From Dyella nitratireducens (GTDB lineage: Bacteria > Pseudomonadota > Gammaproteobacteria > Xanthomonadales > Rhodanobacteraceae): a stretch of DNA of 64,000 nt. Below are positions 11,301 through 18,899 of this stretch, piece after piece. The translations under genes were made by a program, and so were the position numbers. The notes under the pieces are model-generated. The model made no database searches, was not told the DNA's origin, and saw nothing but the letters and a program-made list of their open reading frames with translations. The stretch spans positions 2,328,943-2,392,942 of the forward strand of contig NZ_BMJA01000001.1 in the NCBI RefSeq assembly GCF_014642835.1, written 5' to 3'. Position 1 is the stretch's first letter, and every line of letters begins with the position of its first letter.

Positions 11301-14300
11301 TATCGCGGCGCAGGCGATCCAGGTGGTGGACGCCAATTCCACGCCGCTGGCCGGCTATCTGCAGATCTCTGCCGATCAATTGACTGCCTTTGACGCGGGC
11401 AGCCTGCTGCTCGGCGGGACCCGCCAGCTCACCAACAACGGCTATCAAGTCACCAGCATCGCCGATAGCGTGGTGCTGTCCAACGATAGCGCCGACCCGC
11501 TGCAAGGGCAGGAGATTCTGCTCGTTGCCAATGGCAATGGCGATCCCGGTGCGCAAGGCGTCGTGTTGCAGCCAGGCAGTTATCTTGCCGCCACCGGTAG
11601 CAGCACACCCAATACCACGCCACTGCTGTTCGGTAGCAATGCAAGCAGCAACGGCAGTGCTGCGGTCAGTGGTAACGGAGCCTTGCTGCGCGTTTCACAA
11701 GATGGCGTTGCCCCGGTCACCCGCTACGACGTTTCCGGCACCACGCTGGGCAATCTCACCATTGATGCCGGCGCCACCGTGCAGGGCGGCGGCTCGCTCA
11801 CTATGGATACCACCGGCGCCACCAGCGTGGATCCAAACGCAGTATTTACCGCACAGAACATCCAAGCCACCGCCAACCAGATCAACTTTATCGGCGCCGG
11901 CATGGCGACCGGTGCTGGCACTGGCGGCCTGGTCATCGGCCCAAGCACCTTGAACCTGTTCAACAATGCGCAGCAGATCACGCTGAACAGTCGAGGTGCG
12001 ATCGACTTCCTTGGCAATGTCAGCATCGATCTGCCGCAGGCCCTCAATCTCAACGCCAACGCCTATGTCAGCAATGGCGGTACGGTCAGTATCAAGGCAG
12101 GCACACTTGGTCTGGGCAATGCGGCCGGCACTAGTGCCGCCACCGCGGCAGCGGGCACGGGCCAGTTGATACTCAACGCGAACGAGCTGGATTTCACCGC
12201 CGGCAACAGTGTCACCCAGGGCTTTGCCAGCATTACTGGCAACGCCAGCCAGGGCATGAGAGGCGAAGGCACCGGCGGCATGGATTTCGGTGAGGCCAAC
12301 GTCAGCTTCAATACGCCGATCCTGCTGGCTGAAAGCAGTGGCGATACCGCGCTGACTACGACCGGCAGCTTCGCCGTCAACCATGCCGGCGGTACGCCGT
12401 TGGCCGATGACAATCTGGGCGGCGCCTTGGCGCTCAGCGGCGGTACGCTGATCGTGGGCTCGCAAGTGGATGCGCTGGCCGGCAAGCTCAATCTGACCGC
12501 CACCAGTGGCGATCTCACCCTTACCGGCAATGCCAACGTCGACACCGCGGGCGTCAACAAAACCTTCTATGACGTCACCACCTATGCGGCGGGTGGCAAT
12601 CTTGCACTCACATCGAACCAAGGTTCGGTGATCGTGAACTCTGGCGCGGTGGTGAACTTCGCCGGTGCGCCGTTGGGTGGCACGGCAGGCAGCCTCACCA
12701 TTGCTGCAAACAATCTCGCTACGTTGAATGGCACGTTTGAAGGCGGCGCTGCCAGCGGCTATCAGGGTGGTGACTTCACGCTGAGCAGCGGTGGTGCGCT
12801 GAATCTGGATCAACTGGCGCAACTGATCCGCAACGCAGGCATCACCGGTGGCGTCGCCATCACCAGCGACGCGGGCAACCTTTTGCTCTCCGCTGGACAA
12901 AGCTTGTCGGCGCAGGATGTGTACCTCACCGCCAACGGTGGCAGCGGTACGGTCAACGGCAGTGCCGGCGTGGTGGATATCGAAGGCACACTGAATGTTT
13001 CCGGTGACGCCGCCGGAGAAATCCAGCTCTTCGGCCGCAACGGCGTCACCGTCAACGGCAGCCTGCTGGCCACTAGCAGCATGCCGGGACAATACGGCGG
13101 CATCGTGGAAATCGGCACCAAGGGCACGCCGGACGGTAGTCTCAACGCAACTTATGGTTACGAGAACATGCAGCCCGGCAGTGCCGGCAGCATCGTGTTC
13201 GGGCCGAATGCCATGGTGAATGTTTCGGGCGGCTCCGCTGGCGTGGGCGGCGTAGTCAACCTGCGCGCGCCGTTGCTGGCCAATGGCGACGTACCGATCA
13301 GCTTCGCCACTACGGCACCGATCACCGGCGCCAGCCGTATCACTCTCGTGCCGTATGCGGTGTGGAGTACGGCTGACGCCCAATACAAGGGTACAGCCAA
13401 GTCCTTTGATGGCCTGATCGATCCTGCAGGCTGGTACACCGCCGGCGCTGGCGGCACGCCGCAGCTGGTAGGCGGTACCTGGTACGACGAGGCAGGTGAT
13501 CCGCTGGCCGCGCCTACCACGGCCGCGATGCTGCAAACCTATCTCAGCAACGATTACTTCGTGCCGACGTCGGCCAATGCGGCGCATCAGGATTTCTACG
13601 GTTATGTCGGCGGCAACACCGGCGATCCGGGCACCTTGATGAGCTATGTGGAGCAACCGGGCTACACCTTCGGCAATCGCTATGCGGGCATTGCCAATTT
13701 GCAGATCAGCCCCGGCATCGAGCTGATCAATCCGGACGCAAGCACCAATGGCGGCGATATTTCGATACTTACCAACTGGAACCTCGGTGCTGGCGTTACC
13801 GCCGCCGATGGCACCATCCAGTTGGCATATCGTTATGGCGCCAATCCTTCCGTCTCTGCCTCGGGCATTGCACCCACACTGACCGTGCTGGCCCTGCACA
13901 ACGTGAATGTCGATGCCAGCATTACCGATGGCTTCTACCAGCAGAATGATGGCGCTTCGCTTACGGCGCCCGTATTTCAGACCTTGTCGTCGGAGGATCC
14001 TCTCTACTCCCCGGATTACCAGGCGTATCTAAATGCCGTCGGTTATCTACTAAACGGCAATTCGGAATATACAAGTCAATGTTGCACATCCCCATCAGGT
14101 GGGCAGTATGACCTGTGGAACGGTGGCTACACTTATTTCTATGCGTCCGATGATGCAACAGGCCCCTCCGTCGCCACCAACATCGTCAACGACACCAACA
14201 GCAATTTCTATTTTGCGGTGAAGGAGCCACAGCAATTTCAGTCCCATGCTTACTATCTGAACTATCAGGCATACATCGATACCGTGGGATATGGCCAGCC

Positions 14301-17300
14301 CGGAAGCTGGTCATACGCTTTCAACCAAGCGGACTTCAATGTCTTTCTTTACTACATTCCCCCGGGCGTGGCTCCGCCGCAGATCGGCGCCAGCTATGCC
14401 GCGTATGTACAAGCGTATGAAAACTATTTGACCACCAATTTCCAGGGCAATGTCCCGGAGACACAGATGCAGTCGCCGCCACCCATTCTGGCGCCGCTGC
14501 AATCGGAGGCGCTCAGCAACTACACGTTGTATTCGCAGGACTACGCCCAGTACATCACGGGTTTCAACACGTACTACAACTATGTCGTCAACAATTTGAA
14601 TGGCATTACGCCCTCCGGCACCTCATGGGTATTGTTCTACGCCCCGTCTTACCCGTTCACTCAGTCGCTGCAGATACCCCGGGCAGCAAACAACTCGCCC
14701 TCGAACATGCCGAGCCTGGCCAATCCGGCGTCATTAGCCTCCGCCACCTTGCTGGGCGGATCAAGCAGCACGTATCAGCTGGTGGCAGGAGCCAATTTCG
14801 CCAGCGCCAACCCGCTCTCCGTTGTAGCGAATACCAGCGCCGGCAATATCAATCTCGACGGTCATTTCGCTGCGCAGTACACCGCGAACGGCGGCGACGA
14901 CAAAACGCTGGAATTTCCCACTGTCGTGCGTACCGGCACAGGTTCCATCGATATTGCGGCGGCGGGCGATATTGACTGGCAGGATTCGACTGCACCCGCC
15001 ACAGTCTATGCCGCGGGTGAGCCTGCGTTGGGGACGACGGCGGGCACCGGAGTGAATGTGGTCATGGCTGCTAGTGGTAGCGGACCCGTGCCCGATCTGC
15101 TGGTCACCGACCCGGTCAATCCCGTCAACGCAGGCAATGTTCTGCTCAGCGCAGGCGGCAATATCAACAGCATCGAACAGGTCTATGACACCACTGGGAG
15201 CATCACCGGCACGGCAGGTACGCTGATCAGCCAGTTCTGGTGGCCGTGGATGGAAACCGGCAACGTTTTCAACGCAAGCGGCTCCGTCGTCACCCGCAGC
15301 TCGATCAACTTTGCCAACTTCGATCAGGGCGTGATGAGCGCCGGCGGTAATGTCGCCGTTACAGCGGGTGACAATATCAGCGATCTTTCGATCTCGCTTC
15401 CCACCACTTGGTATGCCAATGCTGCAGGCACCGCCATCACCACTGTGGGCGGCGGCAATCTCACGGTCAGCGCGGGCGGCAATATTCTTAGCGGTAGTTA
15501 TTTCGTCGCAAAGGGTACGGGCAGCCTCTCGGCGGGCGGGTTGATCGGTTCCGATTTCACGTATGTATTGCCGGCGGGTAGCACGGGTCCAAACAACGAG
15601 GCGATTGACGGTTCCATTACTCCTGTTTCCACGCTGCTTGCCTTGCAAGATGCGCAATGGAACGTGCAAGCCCGTGATGGCGTGAATATCGCAGACATTC
15701 TCGATCCATCCTACGACTCCGTGCTAGGAGTTAGCCAGGCGGATGCGCAAAGCTACAGCAGCAACTCGGCAGTCAACGTGAAAACCGCTGCTGGCGATGT
15801 GACGCTGGGCAGTCTCACCTGGGAAACACAGGTGCTTGGAGATGCTCCGGCTGGCGAACTCGGCGTATTGCCTTCGACGCTTGATTTCACGGCGCTGAAT
15901 GGGAATGTCAATATCCTTACCGGAGGTGGGCTGTATCCATCGGCAACGGGGAATTTGAGTCTGCTCGCTGGCGGATCGATTCAATTTGGCCAGCAGAACT
16001 ACGATCTTTTCACTACCAATGGCGCCTGGTATGGCTTTGGCCTCATCGATGCGAATGCCTCGGTGTTGCCTTCGCCCCTTTCGCCCAACGGTTCCGATCC
16101 GGTCGACCACTCAAATCTGTCCGGACAGGTTTATCTGGATGATGGAGGCGTAAATCCTCTTTACGCTCAGGTATTGCATCAGGCTGGGCTCCACAGCGAT
16201 GACACCACGCCGGTGCGCATCTACGCGCTCAACGGCAGCATCATCAACGGCACGCCGGCACCCAACGGTACTTACGCGAATGCTTTGCTGATCGAGCCGG
16301 ACAAGCCGGCGTTGATCCAGGCAGGTCAGGATATCGTCGACCTGTCGTTCGTCGGCCAGCAAACCCACGGCTCGGATGTCACGCGGATCGTGGCAGGTCA
16401 TGATATCTACGATACGCAGTACAACCCCACTTCATTGGATTTGATTCAACCACTGGGGCTGAATTATCAATTGGTACCTGTCATTGAGTTGGGTGGCGTA
16501 GGCACGCTGGATGTCGAGGCGGGCCACAATGTTGGTCCGCTCACCAGCCACGCCGATCTTCTCAACGCGAACAATAATGGCATCAACGTTCCCACCGGCA
16601 TCGAAAGCATCGGCAACTCGCTCAACCCCTACTTGCCCCATGATGGCGCCAGTGTCGACGTGCTGTTTGGCGTAGCGCCGGGTATCGACACCAGCAACTT
16701 CCTCACCCAATACCTGAGCAACCCGAATGGTGTAGATGGCTTTGGGAGTCTCGTGCCGGATCTGGTCACCTTCATGGAGCAACAAGAAGACGGCCAGGCG
16801 GTCTTCACGGGTTTCGCCAAGGATCAACTCAACGTGGTGTTGACGCCGCAGCAAGCTGAAACCGCCTTCCAGCAACTGCCTTCCTACAAACAGGAATTGT
16901 TCGTGCAGCAGGAGTTCTTCAAGCTGCTGGCGCAGGTCGGTGCGGATTACAACAATCCATCCAGTCCTTATTACAACCAGTACGCCCGCGGCTATGCGGC
17001 GATCGAAAGCCTGTTCCCCGCCTCGCTGGGCTACACCGATAACGGCAGCGGCGCAGGTGGCATCAATGGCGAAGCCAAGACCGTCGACACGGGCGACCTG
17101 GATATTCGCAGTTCCACCATCCAGACGCAGCAGGGCGGCAATATCAGCATTCTTGGACCTGGTGGTCAGGCACTGATCGGCAGTGCCGAAGCGCCACCTG
17201 TTATTACCAATTCCCGAGGCAACGTGGTTGCCGGCCCCAACAGCATGGGCGTGATCACCCTGGAGCAGGGCAATGTGGACATCTTTACCGACCGCAGCTT

Positions 17301-17955
17301 GTTGCTGGCGCAAAGTCGCGTGTTCACTGAGCAGGGCGGCAATATGGTGATCTGGAGTTCCAACGGCGATATCAACGCAGGCCAGGGTGCAAAAACTGTG
17401 GCCGTGATTCCGCCGCCCAGCTATCTGTGTGATCAGGATGCCTTCTGCATCCTCGACGCCAAGGGTGAAGTGAGCGGCGCCGGCATCGCCACTTTGCAAA
17501 CGATACCCGGCGCGCCGACAGGCAACGTCTATTTGGTCGCGCCGCGCGGTACGGTAGATGCGGGCGATGCCGGCATCCGTGTCTCCGGCAACCTGGTGGT
17601 GGCCGCGGCGCAAGTATTGAATGCCGACAACATCCAGGTGCAGGGACAGAAGATTGGTGTGCCGGTGGCGCAAACGGTGAACGTCGGCGCACTTACCAAT
17701 GCGGCCGCTGCAGCCGGTGCGGTAAGCAAGGTGGCGCAGGATATGGCCAAGCAGCAACAGAACGATGCGCTCGGCAAGCAGCCGTCGATCATCTCGGTGC
17801 AGGTGCTGGGCTTCGGCGACAACAGCACCAGCATTCAAGGTAGCGGCAGTTATTACGACCCGAACAGCCCCGTGCAAGTGCTCGGTGCCGGCCCTCTTAG
17901 CGATGCACGCAAAAAATCATTGACCGAAGCCGAGCGCAGGCAACTCAGCGAATAA
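5323..17955 (+). CDS. Giant filamentous-haemagglutinin-family exoprotein
   Basis: 4,210 residues. An extended signal region (basic stretch, then LAYAIATVLAMAALPVHA, cleavage near residue 51) is followed by a Gln-rich segment (55-135) and a haemagglutination-activity/TPS-type domain (about 145-330) with the family's N-x-NGILFG motif (NHNGILFGAGSQVN at 245-258). The bulk is Gly/Asn/Ser/Thr-rich beta-helix sequence. Residues about 2885-3107 form a Tyr-rich island. The end (last few hundred residues) resembles the DUF3739 C-terminal region of this family. The protein is expected at the cell surface or secreted, acting in adhesion or matrix. No TpsB transporter is encoded nearby; an exbBD-tonB-porin operon is upstream. 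Start is uncertain: GTG 5356 (12 residues shorter) has a better ribosome site (AGGGGAAG). Confidence 0.9.
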   Translation: MPIKDVQGKSFVITPVGSGKRFRSTRAVTLRHPLAYAIATVLAMAALPVHAGSNPPPLSQAWLQQQALNRNTTQPAGSTSPATAGIVPQSPQQLLQQQQVQQSLANLSRTVQAVAAQIAAQQSAQQAAQKQTSPVPNGLTPGGLVVASGISSNPSLWQNANLPTQTTSNGQTTVQVKQTAQKAILTWNSFNVGSNTTLYFNQSGGNQTNGSNNNWIALNRVIDPSGVPSQIFGQIKAEGTVYILNHNGILFGAGSQVNTQSLIASSLDLLSSDVATSNSEFLNGGIASTNSALPFLVNGAFSDGKNHDVVVQNGASITGGTQGFVLLAAPSVSNAGSVVDDQGQVILAAGTQFINASSSTQPLTVLDTGTGGNAINTGLLQSRRGHVEMDGYSVTQDGVALASTSINYPGSIVLNAQDEGVASGSYQRGGALTLGPNSVTAVLPEEDGATTTSTAAATAAFVSSSLTLTGKTVTFQPGSLLEAPNAKLSINAVLDNATDHTDPLAGRIYVDNSAVIDVSGLADVELPMSALLVTIPRIGQNELANSPLLRNSFLYTQKNVVVDSTQSGVTTDGLAWVGSPILNVSGYVDDVPRTVDQLMTNGGSINLTGTQVIVRSGAQLNLGGGYIAYQAGWVTTPNLLASNGRIYNIADADPNLTYVGFAGEYDVVDNRWGVTTNYSNPLLAGTTRWDSGFAVGGNAGTLNIATGDALVLDGQISAQAFAGRNQVTQSTQPSGGTLEITVAGAANTVGVNVSPSILLQQSVAPLEQLDPNFKADTPWSTVLSADDPTGSNTYDLSRWVPVSANLAQQGGFSTVNLTSTAPIGGEILEQAGTVLGVQPGGSIQLTADAIHILGELSAPSGAITLAGSGGGYLPDPTSLAGALLPGDIIIGNDTVLSTRGLWVNDTGASTDNYIGDRYINGGTIKLINNQADIVVNNAGTPTSTDETGSIVLQSGSLLDVSSGGYVNSSGQLQLNNGVPIGSGGSISLIDYADQGQNKFDNANWAPPSSLGQGKLVLDGTLRAYGFSGGGTLSLQVDDIQIGGSASDLALSNGLYLSPSFFAGQGFDNYALTSLADANIAPGAIVRISRDNLLPNVTALQAAPTGTDIYGQSSLTDSAYVSVGQLAPYLRYITRGANGPGFSLNAGQYLNYSATSILVNGFSIPAPPAYPGVTGSLTLGVGALISADAGANIALTGTQSTILDGTIDAPGGTITTPSNSLASGNFLTSVPELVLGPSAVLDVAGVSLVNPLAEAVSGSLTGLGVAPRYIPRTGVVLDGGSVSLTSDYGYVLTAQGSVIDVSGSSDVYDLPSANGASGGAGTSYTPTPVWSNAGSIVLGAAAGLYADGKLLGQAGNAQGEGGSLQIVGMKPFNNPWEPKSTAIVLQSSGLLVPGSSLQLDGGDPTHVTIVNPATGAVTYSRATGVLYFALDHLDDSGITSLVLGPDASVSSTINSADNYGILPIGFAGNINLSLGKSFAAYASTLTALPAGSKDLSGVSASAYNTGDGIVQISAPYVEITGASGNTTAQRSPVAGSGTLDIQADFMDLGGLINLQGWGNTHFAAGDAIRFYEPVDLEYANANGSMIPGMLFSTGNITLKAAELYPVSNYYFAIDANPSGLTSAQGQALTTTLTIQGNGAASVPLSAGGGLLLDADTIVQDGTVWVPSGNLVIGVQNPSTAMTAFGLAGTNVLYPNLVATQTVTLGAGSLTSVSLGGETVPYGSTTDGQEWNYAGAGGSYTVSPLTAPPAKSITIAGSNVSLDSGATIDIRGGGSLQASEWVPGTGGTVNVLTQYETSYANSTTGEQVPQYTDGRAIYAILPGYTAPVSAQDAAMSNAAGAGAGPAVGQSIYLSGIAGLPAGYYTLLPAGYATLPGAYRVVQDTSTQNVALGQNVVLPDGTLSVTGYFANALDGAHQSTNTTFLVQSAPVWQQYSQYRFTDANSYFTAQAASSGTVAPLLPEDGGHLTLSATQQLLVDATLDNAPASGGRPGLVDIAAQAIQVVDANSTPLAGYLQISADQLTAFDAGSLLLGGTRQLTNNGYQVTSIADSVVLSNDSADPLQGQEILLVANGNGDPGAQGVVLQPGSYLAATGSSTPNTTPLLFGSNASSNGSAAVSGNGALLRVSQDGVAPVTRYDVSGTTLGNLTIDAGATVQGGGSLTMDTTGATSVDPNAVFTAQNIQATANQINFIGAGMATGAGTGGLVIGPSTLNLFNNAQQITLNSRGAIDFLGNVSIDLPQALNLNANAYVSNGGTVSIKAGTLGLGNAAGTSAATAAAGTGQLILNANELDFTAGNSVTQGFASITGNASQGMRGEGTGGMDFGEANVSFNTPILLAESSGDTALTTTGSFAVNHAGGTPLADDNLGGALALSGGTLIVGSQVDALAGKLNLTATSGDLTLTGNANVDTAGVNKTFYDVTTYAAGGNLALTSNQGSVIVNSGAVVNFAGAPLGGTAGSLTIAANNLATLNGTFEGGAASGYQGGDFTLSSGGALNLDQLAQLIRNAGITGGVAITSDAGNLLLSAGQSLSAQDVYLTANGGSGTVNGSAGVVDIEGTLNVSGDAAGEIQLFGRNGVTVNGSLLATSSMPGQYGGIVEIGTKGTPDGSLNATYGYENMQPGSAGSIVFGPNAMVNVSGGSAGVGGVVNLRAPLLANGDVPISFATTAPITGASRITLVPYAVWSTADAQYKGTAKSFDGLIDPAGWYTAGAGGTPQLVGGTWYDEAGDPLAAPTTAAMLQTYLSNDYFVPTSANAAHQDFYGYVGGNTGDPGTLMSYVEQPGYTFGNRYAGIANLQISPGIELINPDASTNGGDISILTNWNLGAGVTAADGTIQLAYRYGANPSVSASGIAPTLTVLALHNVNVDASITDGFYQQNDGASLTAPVFQTLSSEDPLYSPDYQAYLNAVGYLLNGNSEYTSQCCTSPSGGQYDLWNGGYTYFYASDDATGPSVATNIVNDTNSNFYFAVKEPQQFQSHAYYLNYQAYIDTVGYGQPGSWSYAFNQADFNVFLYYIPPGVAPPQIGASYAAYVQAYENYLTTNFQGNVPETQMQSPPPILAPLQSEALSNYTLYSQDYAQYITGFNTYYNYVVNNLNGITPSGTSWVLFYAPSYPFTQSLQIPRAANNSPSNMPSLANPASLASATLLGGSSSTYQLVAGANFASANPLSVVANTSAGNINLDGHFAAQYTANGGDDKTLEFPTVVRTGTGSIDIAAAGDIDWQDSTAPATVYAAGEPALGTTAGTGVNVVMAASGSGPVPDLLVTDPVNPVNAGNVLLSAGGNINSIEQVYDTTGSITGTAGTLISQFWWPWMETGNVFNASGSVVTRSSINFANFDQGVMSAGGNVAVTAGDNISDLSISLPTTWYANAAGTAITTVGGGNLTVSAGGNILSGSYFVAKGTGSLSAGGLIGSDFTYVLPAGSTGPNNEAIDGSITPVSTLLALQDAQWNVQARDGVNIADILDPSYDSVLGVSQADAQSYSSNSAVNVKTAAGDVTLGSLTWETQVLGDAPAGELGVLPSTLDFTALNGNVNILTGGGLYPSATGNLSLLAGGSIQFGQQNYDLFTTNGAWYGFGLIDANASVLPSPLSPNGSDPVDHSNLSGQVYLDDGGVNPLYAQVLHQAGLHSDDTTPVRIYALNGSIINGTPAPNGTYANALLIEPDKPALIQAGQDIVDLSFVGQQTHGSDVTRIVAGHDIYDTQYNPTSLDLIQPLGLNYQLVPVIELGGVGTLDVEAGHNVGPLTSHADLLNANNNGINVPTGIESIGNSLNPYLPHDGASVDVLFGVAPGIDTSNFLTQYLSNPNGVDGFGSLVPDLVTFMEQQEDGQAVFTGFAKDQLNVVLTPQQAETAFQQLPSYKQELFVQQEFFKLLAQVGADYNNPSSPYYNQYARGYAAIESLFPASLGYTDNGSGAGGINGEAKTVDTGDLDIRSSTIQTQQGGNISILGPGGQALIGSAEAPPVITNSRGNVVAGPNSMGVITLEQGNVDIFTDRSLLLAQSRVFTEQGGNMVIWSSNGDINAGQGAKTVAVIPPPSYLCDQDAFCILDAKGEVSGAGIATLQTIPGAPTGNVYLVAPRGTVDAGDAGIRVSGNLVVAAAQVLNADNIQVQGQKIGVPVAQTVNVGALTNAAAAAGAVSKVAQDMAKQQQNDALGKQPSIISVQVLGFGDNSTSIQGSGSYYDPNSPVQVLGAGPLSDARKKSLTEAERRQLSE

Positions 17956-18060
17956 CGACATACCGGTAACCAGCATAGAACCGTAAGAACAATAAAGGCC
18001 GGCGGGGCAGGCACCGGCCTTAAGGCCCCCAGCATGAATCGAACATCCTCCTTGCGGAAT

Positions 18061-18089
18061 CCGTCCCAGGGACGGGACGGGTTTTTTTT
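18061..18089 (+). terminator. Probable terminator of the exoprotein gene
   Basis: CCGTC/GACGG stem near 18061-18075 followed by eight T at 18082-18089. Another hairpin (AAGGCCGG at 17995 with CCGGCCTT at 18014) lies between it and the stop codon. Its presence argues that the next gene starts at GTG 18127 and not at ATG 18034. Confidence 0.6.
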
Positions 18090-18126
18090 CCACGAAGCCC
18101 AAGACAAAGGATTGAGGCGAATCACA

Positions 18127-18528
18127 GTGAATCAGGGTGCGCTTGTCGAAACACTGATCCAGCTTTCCAATTTCCGTCAATACACCATGGCCGAATCGCT
18201 ATTGCGGGCTTGCACGCGCGAACAGCTGCAGGCATTGCTTGAGGTGGCGGAGCGTGCTTTCAGCAAGCGGCTTACTTATTCGCTGGAGAAACAGCTCAAA
18301 CGTATAGGCAATGCAACGGATAAAGTGAAAGGTGTCCTGCTCGCCGAGCTGATGAAGATCTTGAACACATGGTGCATGGAGGGGCATCGCAGTGCGATTC
18401 GATCCGTCATGATGGAACTGGCGTTGGATGAGATCACTGCGCTTGCGCGCATGTCGGAGCTGGACAGGGAGGTGTATTCCATGTTGCACGAATACGGATT
18501 GCCGTACGAATCGTCGCTGTGCCGATGA
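18127..18528 (+). CDS. Small all-helical protein, unknown
   Basis: 133 residues from GTG 18127, preceded by TGAGG about nine bases upstream. An in-frame ATG at 18034 would place the terminator-like T-run inside the gene, so I prefer the GTG. The sequence is predicted helical throughout, cytoplasmic, with no signal peptide: LVETLIQLSNFRQYTMAESL, then basic LTYSLEKQLKRIG and LMKILNTWCMEGHRSAIRS segments. No domain recognised. It sits between the giant exoprotein and the PstS-like genes with its own spacing on both sides. A regulatory or adaptor role is possible but not shown. Confidence 0.6.
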   Translation: MNQGALVETLIQLSNFRQYTMAESLLRACTREQLQALLEVAERAFSKRLTYSLEKQLKRIGNATDKVKGVLLAELMKILNTWCMEGHRSAIRSVMMELALDEITALARMSELDREVYSMLHEYGLPYESSLCR

Positions 18529-18899
18529 CGGTTCTGGTGAGGCATTGGTGATTTCATTCGATCTGGCGTTCTAAAGAAAATTGCGCGCTTGTCCATGACG
18601 CCTGTTGGTAGATCGCATGCTTAGAAGATGAATATATAATCCCCGCCTCACTATAAAAATCAAGATGACTATAAATCGTGAAAATTCATGCAAAAGTATT
18701 CTGTGCACACATATAATGTGCGCTACCTCACACGAGGCGGTGAATTGTCAAATATGACATTAAATATTATTTCAATACGTCAATATTGTAATTTTCCTGG
18801 CATATTCAACGACACCAATACTTAATTTCCCCGTCATTGCATAGGCGTAAAAAGCCATGGCCTCCAATTCCGGAGGTAAAACCGCTATGGGGAAAAACC
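18529..18899. other. AT-rich intergenic promoter region
   Basis: 371 bp, clearly richer in A/T than its surroundings. A TATAAT at 18712-18717 and an inverted repeat TGTCA-N4-TGACA at 18746-18759 are the only candidate signals for the PstS-like gene at 18900. Neither has a fully convincing -35 partner. Confidence 0.5.

Noticed and set aside
10456-11556. 366-codon open frame on the minus strand
   Set aside because: Same explanation: an antisense shadow of the exoprotein gene, with no family features.
11695-13899. 734-codon open frame on the minus strand inside the giant exoprotein gene
   Set aside because: It mirrors the plus-strand frame with its Gly/Asn/Thr codons, has no recognisable domain or ribosome site and gives Arg/Ala/Gly-rich junk. 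The strong TPS domain and start of the plus-strand gene decide the strand.
16432-17877. 481-codon minus-strand open frame in the 3' end of the exoprotein gene
   Set aside because: Antisense shadow; C-terminal region of the exoprotein is better supported.
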